From Latrodectus hesperus (taxonomy: Eukaryota > Arthropoda > Arachnida > Araneae > Theridiidae), in contig CM075862.1 of the NCBI GenBank assembly GCA_037975125.1, positions 77,171,960 through 77,235,959 on the forward strand: DNA of 64,000 nt. The letters are read 5' to 3'. Below are positions 35,196 through 46,819 of the stretch, piece after piece. The notes below the pieces were generated by a model. That model was not told the DNA's origin. It saw nothing but the letters and a program-made list of their open reading frames with translations, and did no database searches. Positions within the stretch are counted from its first letter, which is position 1; the number at the start of each line of letters is the position of its first letter. The translations under genes were made by a program, and so were the position numbers.

Positions 35196-35574
35196 TCGAC
35201 TTGAAAAGGTGCTGTAATTAATAACAAGTAAATACTTAAAGTAATAAGTACAGTCATAAAATCTAAATATTAGGTTCATTTTTGTAGAAAAAATGTATCC
35301 AACCCTAGGAAAACAATGAAAGCATTTATATTTTTCAGCAAGTAATTTTTAATTTTAATATGTAAAAACAATAAAATCAATTGCATTTAAATTAATGATT
35401 TTTCTAGTCAATATTAAATATGAGCATAATTTCATTTCCCAAAATATTTAAAGTAAACAAAGCAATATAATATATAAAGAAAAGTGAAAGTTTCAGAAAG
35501 TCAATTTAACAGTAAAATGACAAATATTTCTCAACGTTTCTTCAAGGCTCATTCCTAACTTCGAATTAAAAATA
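35196..35574. other. Non-coding AT-rich stretch
   Basis: Nothing recognised. Confidence 0.6.
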
Positions 35575-35870
35575 AAATTCCATCTTCCAAACTCGGTTAT
35601 GTATATCGTCTGCATTTTAGCCCCAATCCCTTTTTCGACTCGCTCGCCTTGGCGCGCTCCGTTTCGTCCGACTGCGCATGTGTAATTCAACAGAGGAAAG
35701 AAAGAAAAAAAAAAAAGAAAAGAAACAGAACGTGCATTAGCAGCTTTCTTCTTTTTAAGTTTATGCTCGAACAGTTTTACGTTCGCGTAAACGTGCGCGC
35801 GCGGTCGAGTCTCGTAGGATACCCGGCAAAGAATAAAGCAGTAATGTTTTTTCCACGTCACTGTGTGACC
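35575..35870. promoter_or_regulatory. GC-richer island with NRF1-like and E2F-like words
   Basis: Contains TTGGCGCGC, ACTGCGCATG (NRF1-like core TGCGCATG), CGTGCGCGCGCGG and TTCGCGTAAACG within about 150 bp, in otherwise AT-rich DNA. Open frames on both strands cross it without recognisable product. Candidate CpG-rich regulatory element or small promoter; motif evidence only. Confidence 0.3.
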
Positions 35871-36805
35871 TAGAAGCAAATTGTCCTCGTACGCTACGGG
35901 AAGGAAAAATAAGACAAATTATAATAAAGCATCAGCCTCCACTACTACCACAAACGTTTCAATTTTTATTACTTTTCAAATGTCGGGTCATGGTTGGAAG
36001 TTCTGTGTTATTTTTCTATTCACTTTTCTTTATAGCTCAAAGAACATAGTGCACGGGTAGAACAGAAAGATTGATCTATGTTATATGGTCAGTGAATACT
36101 TGCGAAAGAAGCATTGCACAAAAGCTGCCCAGCTGTACCTCTTGTATTTTCACAAAATATTTAAGGAATTTTAATGTTTTGACAAAATTATTATGCACTA
36201 ATGAACAAAATTTAAAAAAAAATTGTTCATAATTTTTGAATGAGATACTCTTGAAATAATTTAAAATCAAATTTACCATGTAGTAATAATTTAATATTTA
36301 AAGTAATTAAATTTTGTAAACGTGTGCTTTTCTTTCAAATAAAGGCATAGTGGCTTTTATTCAAATAAAGTACTTTTAAGTTTTTGTTATTGGTTATACG
36401 AAAATTTACACAATTGTTTATACATTTAAAAGGATTACTCATGTGTATTTTTACATTTATTAATCTCCTTTCACCTTATTCTAAATTCATAGCAATTTAA
36501 TCATCAATAAATTTCACTGATTGAAAGGAAAGTTTCAAAAAGAAATCGAAAATATGTCATTTAGAATTATATTTCGAACACACGAATATTCTTCAAGAAT
36601 AAAGTTCTCTGAAGATTGGCGTGTATTTTAAGAGTTCCTTTTGAACAAATAATTCGAAAAATAAAAAACACTTAGAAATTACTAACATAAAATCCAACAG
36701 AAACTTCCACAACTGTCACCTAAGTTTGCTCGGTTTTTAGAATTACCAGGAAAATTTCTAAAAACTATCAAAAGTTTATTTCAAAAATATTTTATTCTCA
36801 GTACA
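35871..36805. other. Non-coding AT-rich stretch
   Basis: Nothing recognised. Confidence 0.6.
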
Positions 36806-36807
36806 TA

Positions 36808-38225
36808 CACTACTGGCCATAAAAATTGCTACACCAGGAAAGCGGCACACCACACACGTGAAATTTGCATGACAGGTAGAACTTGCTGTAATATGCAAAT
36901 GATTAGATTTTCAGCGCTTTCATACAAAGCAGGCGACAGTAGCGACATCTACAATGTGTATAAAACCAGAGATTTGACAGCAGTTTTCTCATACTCAATT
37001 TCCGTTTCAACGTTGTTTTCGGCAAAGAAAGTTGTTGTAATGCCTCGTGTAAAAAGGAGAAATGCCTATCAGCACGTGTCTGACTTTGATCGAGGAAGGA
37101 TTATAGCCTACCGGGATTGCTGTTTATCGTACCACAATATTGCTGCGCAAATCGGTCGAGACCCCATGACTGTTAGCAGAATATGGAATCGATGGGTTCA
37201 GGACAATCATACGGAACGTCATGCAGGATCTCAGAGACCCCCATCACTAACAGCAGAGAAGACAGACATCTTATCGGCATGATCACAAGGGATCGTACAG
37301 CCACGTCACGAACCCTGAGTCGAGAAATGGAGTCATTTTGCAAGGCAACAAGTTTCTGCACGAACAGCTCCACAACGTTTGCAGCAGCATGGATTGTCTG
37401 CACGGCGACCATGGCTTTGGCTACCATTGACGCTGCGTCACATACAGGAGCGCCTTCAATGGTGTGATCAGCGACGAACCTGGACGCGGGAATGGCATCA
37501 CGTCATCTTTACAGATGAATCTCGGTTCTGTATACAGGACCATGATGGCCGCATCCGTGTTTGGAGGCATCGTGGATAACGTGCATTGCCAGCTTGCATT
37601 GGACATCGTCATACTGGCCCATCTGCTGGAGTGATGGTATGGGGTGCCATTGGATACACGTCTCGATCACCTCTTGTTCGCATTACCGGCACTTTAAACA
37701 GCAACCGTTACATTTCCGATGTGTTACGGCCAGTGGCTCTGCCCTATCTTCGAGGCCTGCCTAATGCTTTGTTTCAACAGGATAATGCACGACCGCATGT
37801 TGCCCGTACTGTTCTGAACTTCCTTGATACAGAACAGGTTCGACTGTTACCCTGGCTAGCACGTTCTCCTGATCACCAATTGAGTGTCACCAATTGAGAA
37901 CGTGTGGTCAATGGTTGCCGAGCGATTGGCACGCCATCACTCACCATCCACTACTGTCGATGAACTGTGGCATAGTGTTGAGGCTGCATGGACTGAGATC
38001 CCCGTACATGCCATGCAATCTCTGTTTGACTCCATGCCTAGGCGGATAAATGCTGTTATTGCAGCCAGAGGTGGCTGCTCTGGGTACTGATTTCTCAAGA
38101 TCTATACATCCTAATTTCCTGTAAATCTAATCACTTGTTCTTTCCACTATAATGTATGTGTCCAATAAATATCATTCTGTTATTTGTATTCCTTCTTGGT
38201 GTAGCAATTTTAATGGCCAATAGTG
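36808..38225 (+). mobile_element. Tc1-like transposon with intact ends
   Basis: Terminal inverted repeats start CACTACTGGCCATAAAAATT on the left and, inverted, CACTATTGGCCATTAAAATT on the right; they continue to GCTACACCA(G/A)GAA, about 33 bp. TA duplications at 36806-36807 and 38226-38227. Length 1,418 bp with one transposase gene, as expected of Tc1-like elements. Confidence 0.93.
37040..38090 (+). pseudogene. Tc1-like DDE transposase, frameshifted
   Basis: Starts at the ATG at 37040 (MPRVKRRNAYQHVSDFDRGR), followed by a helix-turn-helix region with NIAAQIGRDPMTVSRIWNRW. Later frames give VIFTDESRFCIQDHDGRIRV (first catalytic Asp near 37513), VMVWGAIGYTSRSPLV, ALFQQDNARPHVAR (second Asp at 37781) and SPIENVWSMVAERLA (Glu at 37895), and end in IAARGGCSGY. 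The catalytic triad is thus complete in sequence but spread over at least four frame segments. One break is a short tandem duplication of CACCAATTGAG at about 37874-37898, just before the catalytic Glu. Roughly 350 codons in total, the normal family length. Not functional as it stands; ends intact, so it could be mobilised in trans. Confidence 0.9.
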
Positions 38226-38227
38226 TA

Positions 38228-39147
38228 TAATAGCTTAAAAAGATAAAATTTTACATGATAAATAAATGTGGATGCCGATATTATTAAATTTAATTAAAAC
38301 TATTCTTCAATTTGAAATAATAAAAAATTTTTCAAAAAATTTCGACTAAAATTTTATTGACAAATCTTTTTAAAATGGCAAACATTAGCATTTTCCACAT
38401 AATTATTACGCGTTCAAAATATTCAACCAACACTGTGACATTAAAGGTGAAATTACGTAATTTTTTATAATTTATAGATGGCAACGCATCAAACCACCTG
38501 TCAATTATGCAAAAAACATATCAATGACACAACTTTTAATATACAAAATAAAATTTTCGTTAAAAAATTCTTGAAGTTCTCTTAAACTACCTTTTTATTC
38601 CAAAAATGGAACATAAATACAGTTTAACTGAAAGTAATTTATGACTAGACACACACGTTACAACATATTTAATTAATCATGTATTATTTGTGACATATTT
38701 AATTAATTATGTAGTATGTTCGTGGGTTTTTTTTTTTCTTCTTGTAGTGAATTCGTTACATGTGCTACATTTTTCATAAAACGCGTAGATCACTTTACGA
38801 AATAGTAAATGTAGAGAAAAGTATGTTATCAGAATTTCTCAATAAAATTTATGGCTATTTATTAAAGTATCAAAAAGTCTACGATAAATTATCTTGTTCT
38901 AGAACTTCTATTTCTCTTTTAAGATTGTGATAAATTTTTTAGCTAATTAATATTAATGCTTTGATGTATGTTATAAACATACTTGCCAAACTTCCAGAAA
39001 AATATTCGGAAGATTTTTCCTATTTAGAAATAAAAATACTGGTACCTTTAACCTATATTTGCAGTACACTTTATTTCTGTATGTTCTTGTCTGTATGAAA
39101 AGTATACTTAAATATAACGCTTGCTTTGATTTACATTTTATTTATAA
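38228..39147. other. Non-coding AT-rich stretch
   Basis: Nothing recognised. Confidence 0.6.
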
Positions 39148-39149
39148 TA

Positions 39150-40404
39150 GAGTCACTCTGAAATTTTTGAGATACAACTAGGTTTTTAAAGTTATACTTA
39201 CAAAATTTTAGGTGTGTTCAAAGTAGTCTCCTCCAGCATCAATGCACTTTTGTAGACAAATTTTCCATAGATTAAATGCCTCAAGCCATTCATTTTTTCG
39301 AATAGATGAAAAAAATGCATTTATAGCCACATCAATCTCTTCTTCTGAATGAAAACGACGTCCACGTAAGTTCTTTTTTAGATTAAAGAATAACCAAAAG
39401 TTGCACATAGCTAGATCAGGTGAATACGGCGGATGTTCGATCACTACTAATTTGTTTTTGTTTAAGAAACTCAACTGTTAATCCGGCTGTATGTGAAGAT
39501 GCATTGTCATGGTGAAGCATTAGTCCCCTAACATTCAGTTCTTGTAGAATTTCTGGAAGACATTTAGTGGTATACCAGTTTGCTGTTACTGTCTTCTGTC
39601 CTTCCAACTTGATGGCTTTGACCAATCCCGTACTTCTGAAGAAAACGGCATACATCACTTTTTCTAGTGCGCGTTGTTTTTTCACCATGGTCGGCGTGGG
39701 ATCATCTTCAAAGACCCATACTTTGCTTTCTTGACGTGTTGGAACGTCAAAAAACGGTATGTACGTTTCATCACCTGTTACAATTTTAGAAATGATGCGG
39801 TGGCTACCATCATTCAGCATATTAAGAGTTTCTTTACTGATTCTGACATGCTCCTCTTTTTGATGCTCTGTTAGATTATGGGGAACCCAACGGCAAACTA
39901 CTTTTTTCATATGTAATTCTTCATGAATGATTTTGTGTATGGCTGCGGATCCAATGTTAAGTTCCTTCTGTATCATTTGATAGGTACAGCGGTTATCATC
40001 CATTAACATTTTTCGTATGGCAGACACATAATCCGGGATTACTGCCGACGGCGGCCTTCTTGTGTGTTCTTCATCCTGAAGAAAATTGCGACCTCTTCTA
40101 AATTCTCTAAACCATCTGAATACAGTAGCACGAGCTGGAGATTCATCACCCAATGCTAATTGCAACCGTTGAACGCATTCTTCTTGATTTAATCCTGCTT
40201 TGAAATCGTAGAAAATCATAGCGCGAAAATGTTCTTGCGTCAACTCCATTTTCTCTTCTGTTCAAAATTTATTCCACGCTAAGTAAGTTGAAGTCAGTAA
40301 AAAATCGTCTTCTGTGTTAAAATACTTTGTACTTTAAAATTAAACCGTTATTTTTATTTTGTAAATTCTCATCTGCGCGTACCTCAAAAATTTCAGAGTA
40401 ACCT
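39150..40404 (-). mobile_element. Mariner element, nearly complete
   Basis: Inverted ends share CACTCTGAAATTTTTGAG (left, from 39154) and TACTCTGAAATTTTTGAGG (right, inverted, ending about 40404). TA precedes the left end; no clear TA follows the right end, so the last few bases have decayed. Length about 1.26 kb is standard for mariner. Confidence 0.85.
39208..40249 (-). pseudogene. Mariner transposase (DD34D), frameshifted and D-to-N
   Basis: Minus strand, starting at the ATG at 40249. Residues 1-110 form the paired helix-turn-helix DNA-binding region (QEECVQRLQLALGDESPARA, TVFRWFREFRRGR). The catalytic domain shows KIVTGDETYIPFFDV (first Asp) and GLMLHHDNASSHTAG (second Asp). One frame change near 39460-39475 moves into the frame reading KLVVIEHPPYSPDLAMCNFW, where the third catalytic Asp, normally in CDFW, is Asn; the spacing to the second Asp is 34 residues, as in DD34D mariners. 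It ends with CIDAGGDYFEHT at a stop at 39208. About 345 codons in total, full length. Two independent defects: a frameshift and loss of the third Asp. Confidence 0.92.
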
Positions 40405-40785
40405 TCAATCTAGTTTATATTCGTTATAAATTCCAGAATTCTTTTTCAAAAAAGTTTTTGTATACATATTTAACCTCCAATATATATACATATAAATTAT
40501 ATAAAACATGACCGCAGAAGTGAAATAGTTTATGTAAGTACGAGAACACAGAATCAAACAGTGAAACAGCACAAAAACAAAAAGCAGTACAGTTTATTTT
40601 AAAATGAAAGATGTTCAACATAATCGCTCTCCCTAGTATAATCAAGGGAGGCATTTAACTACGCTCATTACATTTGAGTGTGATACGTGGGCATTTATGT
40701 AACATCGTTTCATTGAATGGCAACTTCCAGATCCACCAGTGTCTAAATAGTCCTGATAGTCACTATATCCTCACAATAAAATTCA
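40405..40785. other. Non-coding stretch
   Basis: No gene recognised; likely the upstream flank of the LINE fragment below. Confidence 0.5.
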
Positions 40786-41162
40786 GACGGAGTGAGGTCT
40801 GGCGATCATGAAGACTACCCTGATTTCGGTCTGCATTTGCCATTCCCCCCATGCACCATTGGTACCAGGGTAATCGTCCCGACGGATCTCTCTCCGGTGC
40901 AGCAGACTGGAACAAACTACAATAATACGTTTTCGAAGGGGCCACATAAGATCATTGACATTTAACAACAAAGAAAAGGAATTTCCAATTTGCGCTAAAT
41001 GTTCCAAAAGCCAAGCCACTCCGGATCATATCCTTGAGTGCTTGGGACTCGATAAAGAAGATCTTCTGGAGCGACCATTATTGGTCATTGATTTCCTGAG
41101 AGTGTACAATGTCATAGACTTGGTCTAGCGCTGCTAGACAACAGGGATCAGCAACAACAACA
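40786..41162 (+). mobile_element. LINE 3' fragment with (AAC)n tail
   Basis: 5'-truncated non-LTR retrotransposon end. Coding remnant to the stop at 41126-41128, then a very short 3' part ending AGGGATCAGCAACAACAACA. Only about 35 bp separate stop and tail. A matching 3' end is on the minus strand at 42571-42910. The upstream limit is approximate. Confidence 0.75.
40907..41128 (+). pseudogene. LINE polyprotein C-terminus with CCHC-type knuckle
   Basis: Seventy-four open codons ending at a genuine-looking stop. They read IIRFRRGHIRSLTFNN, then FPICAKCSKSQATPDHILEC (CX2CX8HX3C), then a hydrophobic end FLRVYNVIDLV. In non-LTR retrotransposons such a knuckle follows the reverse transcriptase or RNase H domain and is thought to help nucleic-acid binding. 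The RT and RNase H domains themselves are not present in the window at this site. The frame is intact in this stretch, suggesting a fairly recent insertion. Confidence 0.75.
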
Positions 41163-41562
41163 ATCCTGATTTACACCCAAGGTTTATCCGATGTCCAGAA
41201 AGTTTCAAGGAGGAATGTCTTCACGGAATGTGCAAAGTGAGAGGTAACACCACCCTTAACAAAGATGACAGATAGCAAGTAATTCAAGTTCTTACTGTAA
41301 GGGAAGTAAGTATACAAACAATGCTGTCTCGTAAAAGTGACAGTTTGGATAATGTATACTTGGCCACTATTTTGGTATACAGAAATGCGAGTGATTTTTA
41401 TACTCGACTGAAATTACGAGCAATTTTTAAAAATTGAAGTTAAAAAAAATGGCAAATTGAACTTCATCATCTGTATTCAGTGCATAATAATAAAATATAC
41501 CTATATTCAGAACACAATGTTGATTAATGGCATCAAGAGAAAAATAAAGTAAAATGATGTAT
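41163..41562. other. Non-coding stretch
   Basis: Nothing recognised. Confidence 0.55.
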
Positions 41563-41574
41563 ATAACAGCAATA

Positions 41575-41801
41575 GGGCGCTCCGTGGCTGAGTGGTCAAA
41601 GCATCACTCCGCTAATCGCTTGAGAGCGTAGGAGTGTGGGTTCGATTCCCACCGTGGCCCTGGGTGTTTTCTTCGTTATCTTCTGTGGTTGTACGTCTGT
41701 CATTGTGCTATTTGTCCTATAATCGACGAAGATTTACAAGCGGATCTCAAGAATCAAGCATACAAGTCTGAATATATGTAATGTAATAAATAAATAAAAA
41801 A
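41575..41801 (+). mobile_element. SINE family B (tRNA-Ser-like head)
   Basis: Near-identical to the copy at 27839. Perfect 12-bp target-site duplication ATAACAGCAATA at 41563-41574 and 41802-41813. Confidence 0.93.
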
Positions 41802-41813
41802 ATAACAGCAATA

Positions 41814-42570
41814 TACAAAATGGTATAATAAGATATTTTCCTTCTAAGCCAATTAAAAGCTAAATATTTATTTACCATATTACTTCCATTTCAAAGGCAA
41901 CTTTTAAGAAAATTACTGGATGACACGAGAAATCCGGTTAACGTAAAATAATTACCTCAGTCCACTGAAGTTTCGCGTTAATGAGGTACCACCAATCTAC
42001 TGTCATTCTTAAGCACTGCGGAAGTTCTTTTAAATGGATAATGGTCCTCACTTTTAAGGGCGATCACAATAAAAGTCAGAACACTAAAAAGATAAATAAA
42101 AAGTACTGCGATGAGAAAATTCAAGGCGATTACTTTCTTCGAGTCAAAATGCACACCTCGGTTATCAGACAGGATTCTTTAACCAATTTAAATAAACGAA
42201 TTACAATTTTAATGACTTAGTTATTCCAGACGAGTTGAATAACATTTTTCAAGACTAATATCGGAATTCCGTTGCTGCGTTTTATATTATAAAATAGGAA
42301 TTAAAAATTCAAAGGGTTACGAAAAATACTACGAAACAGTTTAAATGGATTCCTTTGTTTCTTAGACTAAAAAATAAACCAAATCCGCCGTCAATAGACT
42401 TATATACCTTCTCTATCATATCATGACCTGTTCTCCGACATTGCATTCTATTAAGCATAATATTCCTATGACAAAAGGACATCACAGCGAAGATTTTTTG
42501 AATTTTTTGTTACCAACTTGCGCAAAACAAACCACTTTGTTCTTAATCAGGAGTCGCATATGGTTTTGTA
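41814..42570. other. Non-coding stretch
   Basis: No gene recognised. Confidence 0.55.
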
Positions 42571-42910
42571 GTTGTTGTTGCATGTTCCCTTTGGCCAGCA
42601 GTGCTAGACCACGTCCGTAACGTTGAACACCCCCAAAAAAATGAAGCACCGTCAAAGGATCATTTTATAAATCATGCTTGGACAGCCGCAGGCATTGAAG
42701 GATGTGTTCTAGCTTAGCTTGTACAGCGAAACAATTGGTACAGATCACGAAAATTTCGGTGCCCTTAGAAAATTTTAAGAACCTGAGGTGACCACTTCGA
42801 AAGAGGGCGAGAGCAGTTTGTTCCTGTCCTTAAAAGCCGTGAGTCAATCCTCCCTACCTCTAGGTGCCCTGGTCTCATGACTAACAGAAGCTGCAACTTT
42901 TACCCAATGC
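42571..42910 (-). mobile_element. LINE 3' fragment, inverted, decayed
   Basis: Minus-strand relative of the fragment at 40786: a decayed knuckle (CTNCFAVQAKLEHILQC-like in one frame) followed by HFFGVFNVTDVV and the stop at 42604-42606, then an (AAC)n-type tail (GTTGTTGTTG at 42571-42580 on the plus strand). Several internal stops make it older than its relative. Confidence 0.65.
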
Positions 42911-42954
42911 ACTTGAAGTTAATGGGTTTTGAATATTCGCTGTCACCAAGAGCC

Positions 42955-43000
42955 TGCAGTTTTGAACCACGGTCAGGTGACGAGGTCACCTCAGAGCATG
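42955..43000 (-). mobile_element. SINE family D internal fragment
   Basis: Short stretch TTTGAACCACGGTCAGGTGA with following GACGAGG matches the interior of family D. It lies about 75 bp from the full copy at 43074 and may be a remnant of an earlier insertion. Confidence 0.6.
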
Positions 43001-43073
43001 ACATCATGTAATACAACAGCGAATATAATCTTGACGTTGATAAAATCCAAAATAAATAAGTGTATGAATATTT

Positions 43074-43466
43074 GTTGTTGCTTATGTCACTTGGACAAGC
43101 CAAGCTCGCTATGCCTTTGGCAGTGCGAATTAAGTCAATAGAGAGCGTCTTTCGTTTGGATCAGAGCACCACGAAGGTGAAAGGACGACTTTTGCTCTTT
43201 TTAAGAGGCCTCGTCATTTTGAACCACGGTCAGGTGACGAGGCCGCACCTGCGCTGTCACCCTCCTCTCCAAATCCACGCCACACCAGCGGAAGGACTTT
43301 GGACGTCACAGATGAACGTGGACACGTCCCCAACCCACGGAGTTCCAGCGACCCAGTGAAGGAGAGTACACCGTGGTCACCCTCCCAACCACTGCCCGCG
43401 GCAAATGATGCTTCACTTTGCTGAGCTTACGGAAAGCGGCGTGAAGCTTCTGAGCCACTGGAGCTC
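43074..43466 (-). mobile_element. SINE family D (5S rRNA-derived head), full length
   Basis: 5S-like head at the right end (minus strand), shared family C/D tail at the left end (GTTGTTGCTTATGTCACTTG on the plus strand). Perfect 13-bp target-site duplication TGTATGAATATTT at 43061-43073 and 43467-43479. The plus-strand open frame across it is antisense and not a gene. Confidence 0.92.
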
Positions 43467-43479
43467 TGTATGAATATTT

Positions 43480-44812
43480 AATATCGCATAGCGATCAGAC
43501 TATCAGCCAAAGGCTGTTGTAAAGGTCTAGAACAGCATATCTTTTTGAGAAGATTTTCCCTAGATAATGAACTGTAGGAAAACAATAGGAAAACGTCTGA
43601 GTACATACATCCACATATGCATATGCATGCAGAAAGTAGAAATGGAACTTTCATATCTCAGAGTTCAATAATGGTTGAGATGAAACTCGAGTTTCATTGG
43701 TTTGTCACTCAAGTCTCATTTTTTTGTATATGAAGCTAATTAAACTGGGACCAATGGTTTAAAAATGGATTCTTTTACGAAAAACCTAGATTCCAAATAA
43801 CAAATAATCAAACCCAAGGGAAAATATACGAACAGTTGAACCAAAAGCCAGAGCATGGAGCCAGCTCTGCGGAATGAACATAGCACCTTATACTCCGAAG
43901 AACATGATCCAACCACAACGCTAACGGTGAGCACGATGCGTGAACATTCAAAATTGATGCGATTTCTCTTGTCCTTTTCGTTTAATTGTGGGCAATTCAC
44001 ACAATAACATTAACAGTGTGTTCTCAAAATAAATTAATCTGTGAGCTGTATGTACGTTATATGACCGTTGGAATATCAGAAAATGGTGCTCTAACACTAA
44101 AATCCCTCAATTAAACTCTGCTTGCGCAAATACATATACACACATTATACAATTTACTTACAGGTAATAGGTTAATTTTTTCATTCCACATTTGATTACA
44201 AACACAAAAAAATACGTGCGTTTACAAATGTATCTGAATCTGATCTCGTAATGGAAAAAAAAAACGTAATGATGGGGTCACAGAATTTCTTCAAGCGTTG
44301 TATGAAATACAATGTGGGATTATAATGAAAAACTGTGGCGCAATAATGATGCTAAATGAGGTTATCTTACCAAATCTAACACAAGTTACCCGTGCGTTAT
44401 TTCAAAATGGCTAAGTTCATTGAATTTGCAAATTTACTTTACATTATTTAAGGACTTTACCTTAATTTTTAAAAAGAAATATAATCATTAAAGCAGTTTT
44501 TATCAGGAATAATAAATCAACTATTATTTCTGAATTTCGCCAAATAAATATAATAGATGTCTATACATTTTTAAAGTACAATTCAAGTAAAGACGCCAGG
44601 AAGGGACGTCCATGGGGCGAGTCCCTGGATGTAGCCCCGGAATCTTCGTCCCCTATAGCCCCAGCAAGAACATTTTAAAGATAAATCAGATAGTTATAAA
44701 CGCCTTGCTTGAAATATGATCATTGAAGTTGACTGATCACGTTTTGTAAACATAGGTCGATCATGTTAGAGATCTATGCATTACAATATAATTCTCCATT
44801 TTGTGTGTGTGT
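43480..44812. other. Non-coding stretch with a decayed SINE-F
   Basis: 43715-43860 follows the family F order on the minus strand (GAAGCTAATTAAACTGGGAC, then AATGGTTTAAAAATGGATTC), heavily diverged. 44590-44660 is GC-rich (GGACGTCCATGGGGCGAGTC) with no recognised origin. The rest is AT-rich. Confidence 0.5.
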
Positions 44813-44826
44813 GTTAACATTTTCTG

Positions 44827-45198
44827 TTGTGTTGTTGTTGCTTATGTCACTTGGACAAGCCAAGCTCGCTATGCCTTTGGCAGTGCGAATTAAGTCAATA
44901 GAGAGCGTCTTTCGTTTGGATCAGAGCACCACGAAGGTGAAAGTACGACTTTTGCTCTTTTTAAGGTGCCTCGTCATTTTGAGCCACGGTCAAGTGACGA
45001 GGCCACACCTGAGCTGGCACCCTCCTCTCCACATCCACGCCACACCAGCGGAAGGACTTTGGACATCGCATTTTAACGTGGACATGTCCCCAACCCACGG
45101 AGCTCCAGCAACCCAGTGAAGGAGAGTACACCGTGGTCACTTTCCCAAACACTGCCCGCGGCAAATGATGCTTCACTTTGCTGAGCTTACGGGAAGCG
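44827..45198 (-). mobile_element. SINE family D, 5'-truncated
   Basis: Tail on the left; the head stops within the 5S-like part at ...CTTACGGGAAGCG, missing the first ~30 bp. Perfect 14-bp target-site duplication GTTAACATTTTCTG at 44813-44826 and 45199-45212, so it inserted in truncated form. Confidence 0.92.
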
Positions 45199-45756
45199 GT
45201 TAACATTTTCTGATAAGAATAAGTGTCCCACCCTTTCCCCCTTTCGCATAGTATCCCGAAAATCAGAAGTTCGTTAGACTTTTTCCATATTCGACAGAAC
45301 GTTGTGCAGAATTTGGAAATGAGACTGTGTTCTCATTCGAATAAAAATAGAGAAGAGAAAAGATAAAAAACTAATGTTGGCGTAAGTAAGACATTAATCT
45401 TAAATATTATAAAAGCAATTGCTTACAAATGTTTCAATTATTAACTAAAAATTTAATCGTCCTTGCCCATTTAAATTAACTAAGAAATGGATGTTTTGTC
45501 TTGTCTTTTTCATTTTGCTTTTACTACTGCTCTACTGTCATCTTGCTAAGGGCTTGAATCAATGGAAAACGGCTTCTCAAACCGATGCTTTTGTCGTTAT
45601 ATAAGAAATCGCTTTATAACAAAATGAACTTCGATGCTATTCTCAGACATTCGATGATGAACTTCGCCTTGTTTGCTGCCGCTCGAAGAATGCGATTGGA
45701 AGGCAGGCAGCAATTTATTTGACAAGACGGATTGACGAAGCCGTCTAAATGCGATG

Positions 45757-45785
45757 TGACGTAGATGAAGCATTATCTGACGTCA
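45757..45785. promoter_or_regulatory. Paired CRE-type sites
   Basis: TGACGTAG (45757-45764) and a perfect TGACGTCA (45778-45785) lie 21 bp apart in a locally GC-richer block (45640-45800), followed by CCAAT at about 45800. Resembles the CRE cluster at 11449-11545. Candidate element only. Confidence 0.3.
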
Positions 45786-46784
45786 TGGATATTTTAAACC
45801 AATGATAATTACAATAAAGTGATGCAGTCATAATCTCAACTAGAACGAAGCAAACAACCCCTTTAAGGTTAATAAGATTGATCGCGCTTAATTTTTCAAC
45901 AAATTCATCTCAATTAGATTCCAGCGAATTAAATTAATTCGATTATTACTTTAGAAAAACTTAAATTCAAATAATCAGCACGGTAATTGTAAATATGGGT
46001 GTGTGTTCGATATTTAAGAAGCAAAAGTAACTTTAAACACATTTTGAGAAGTTCGTTTAAAGCATATACTTATTCCGATGATAGATTATTTTACAAATAT
46101 TTCTATAATATATGCGCCCAAGAAATAGCAAACTATTTTGTGATTCAAATAACCTAATTATCTGTCCCTAACTTCTGACAAAATTCGTAGGCCTCAGATA
46201 GGGGGTATGTGCCAGATACGCACGTATATAGGCTATATTCAATTAATCACTGTTCTGGTGAATGAAAAACTAGTGGTGCATCTTTTATGCATGAGCCCTG
46301 AAGACAGTAATTGCAACTTGTAACGAAATCTAGGATAAAAATTGCAACTGTGACGCCAAAAAATCTTTAATCACTTCAAATATACTTGTAAGCAGTGTTG
46401 CAAAAATTTTTATTCTAAAATAAATGCTTCCTAAATCTACATTCATAAGATACCAAATTTTCTATGTACGGTATAATCACATTGCAGTAAAATACACTAA
46501 ATGAAGAACGCGTTTACGCTAATAATCACTTAAAATTTTCATTTTATAAAAGAATTAAAGTTCATGTGTGTGAGTATTAAATTCTCTTCTTTTCACACTC
46601 TCAGTTTGGTAGGTATCAGTAAGGTGTTATATTATACACTAGTTTACACACACATTACAGGTATTAAAAATATCTGATAAATATTGGTGACTTGGTTTTT
46701 TATCGTTACATCGTTGTTTTTATAATCGAACGCCACTTTTTTTATACAGTACTCCAAATTATTGCCTTAGGGCAAATTATTGCC

Positions 46785-46819
46785 ATTTTTACCATGAGCT
46801 TGCGTCTCATGGTAAAAAT
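46785..46819. repeat. Perfect 14-bp inverted repeat, 7-base loop
   Basis: ATTTTTACCATGAG (46785-46798) and CTCATGGTAAAAAT (46806-46819) are exact complements. Just upstream AAATTATTGCC occurs twice. Function unknown. Confidence 0.7.
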
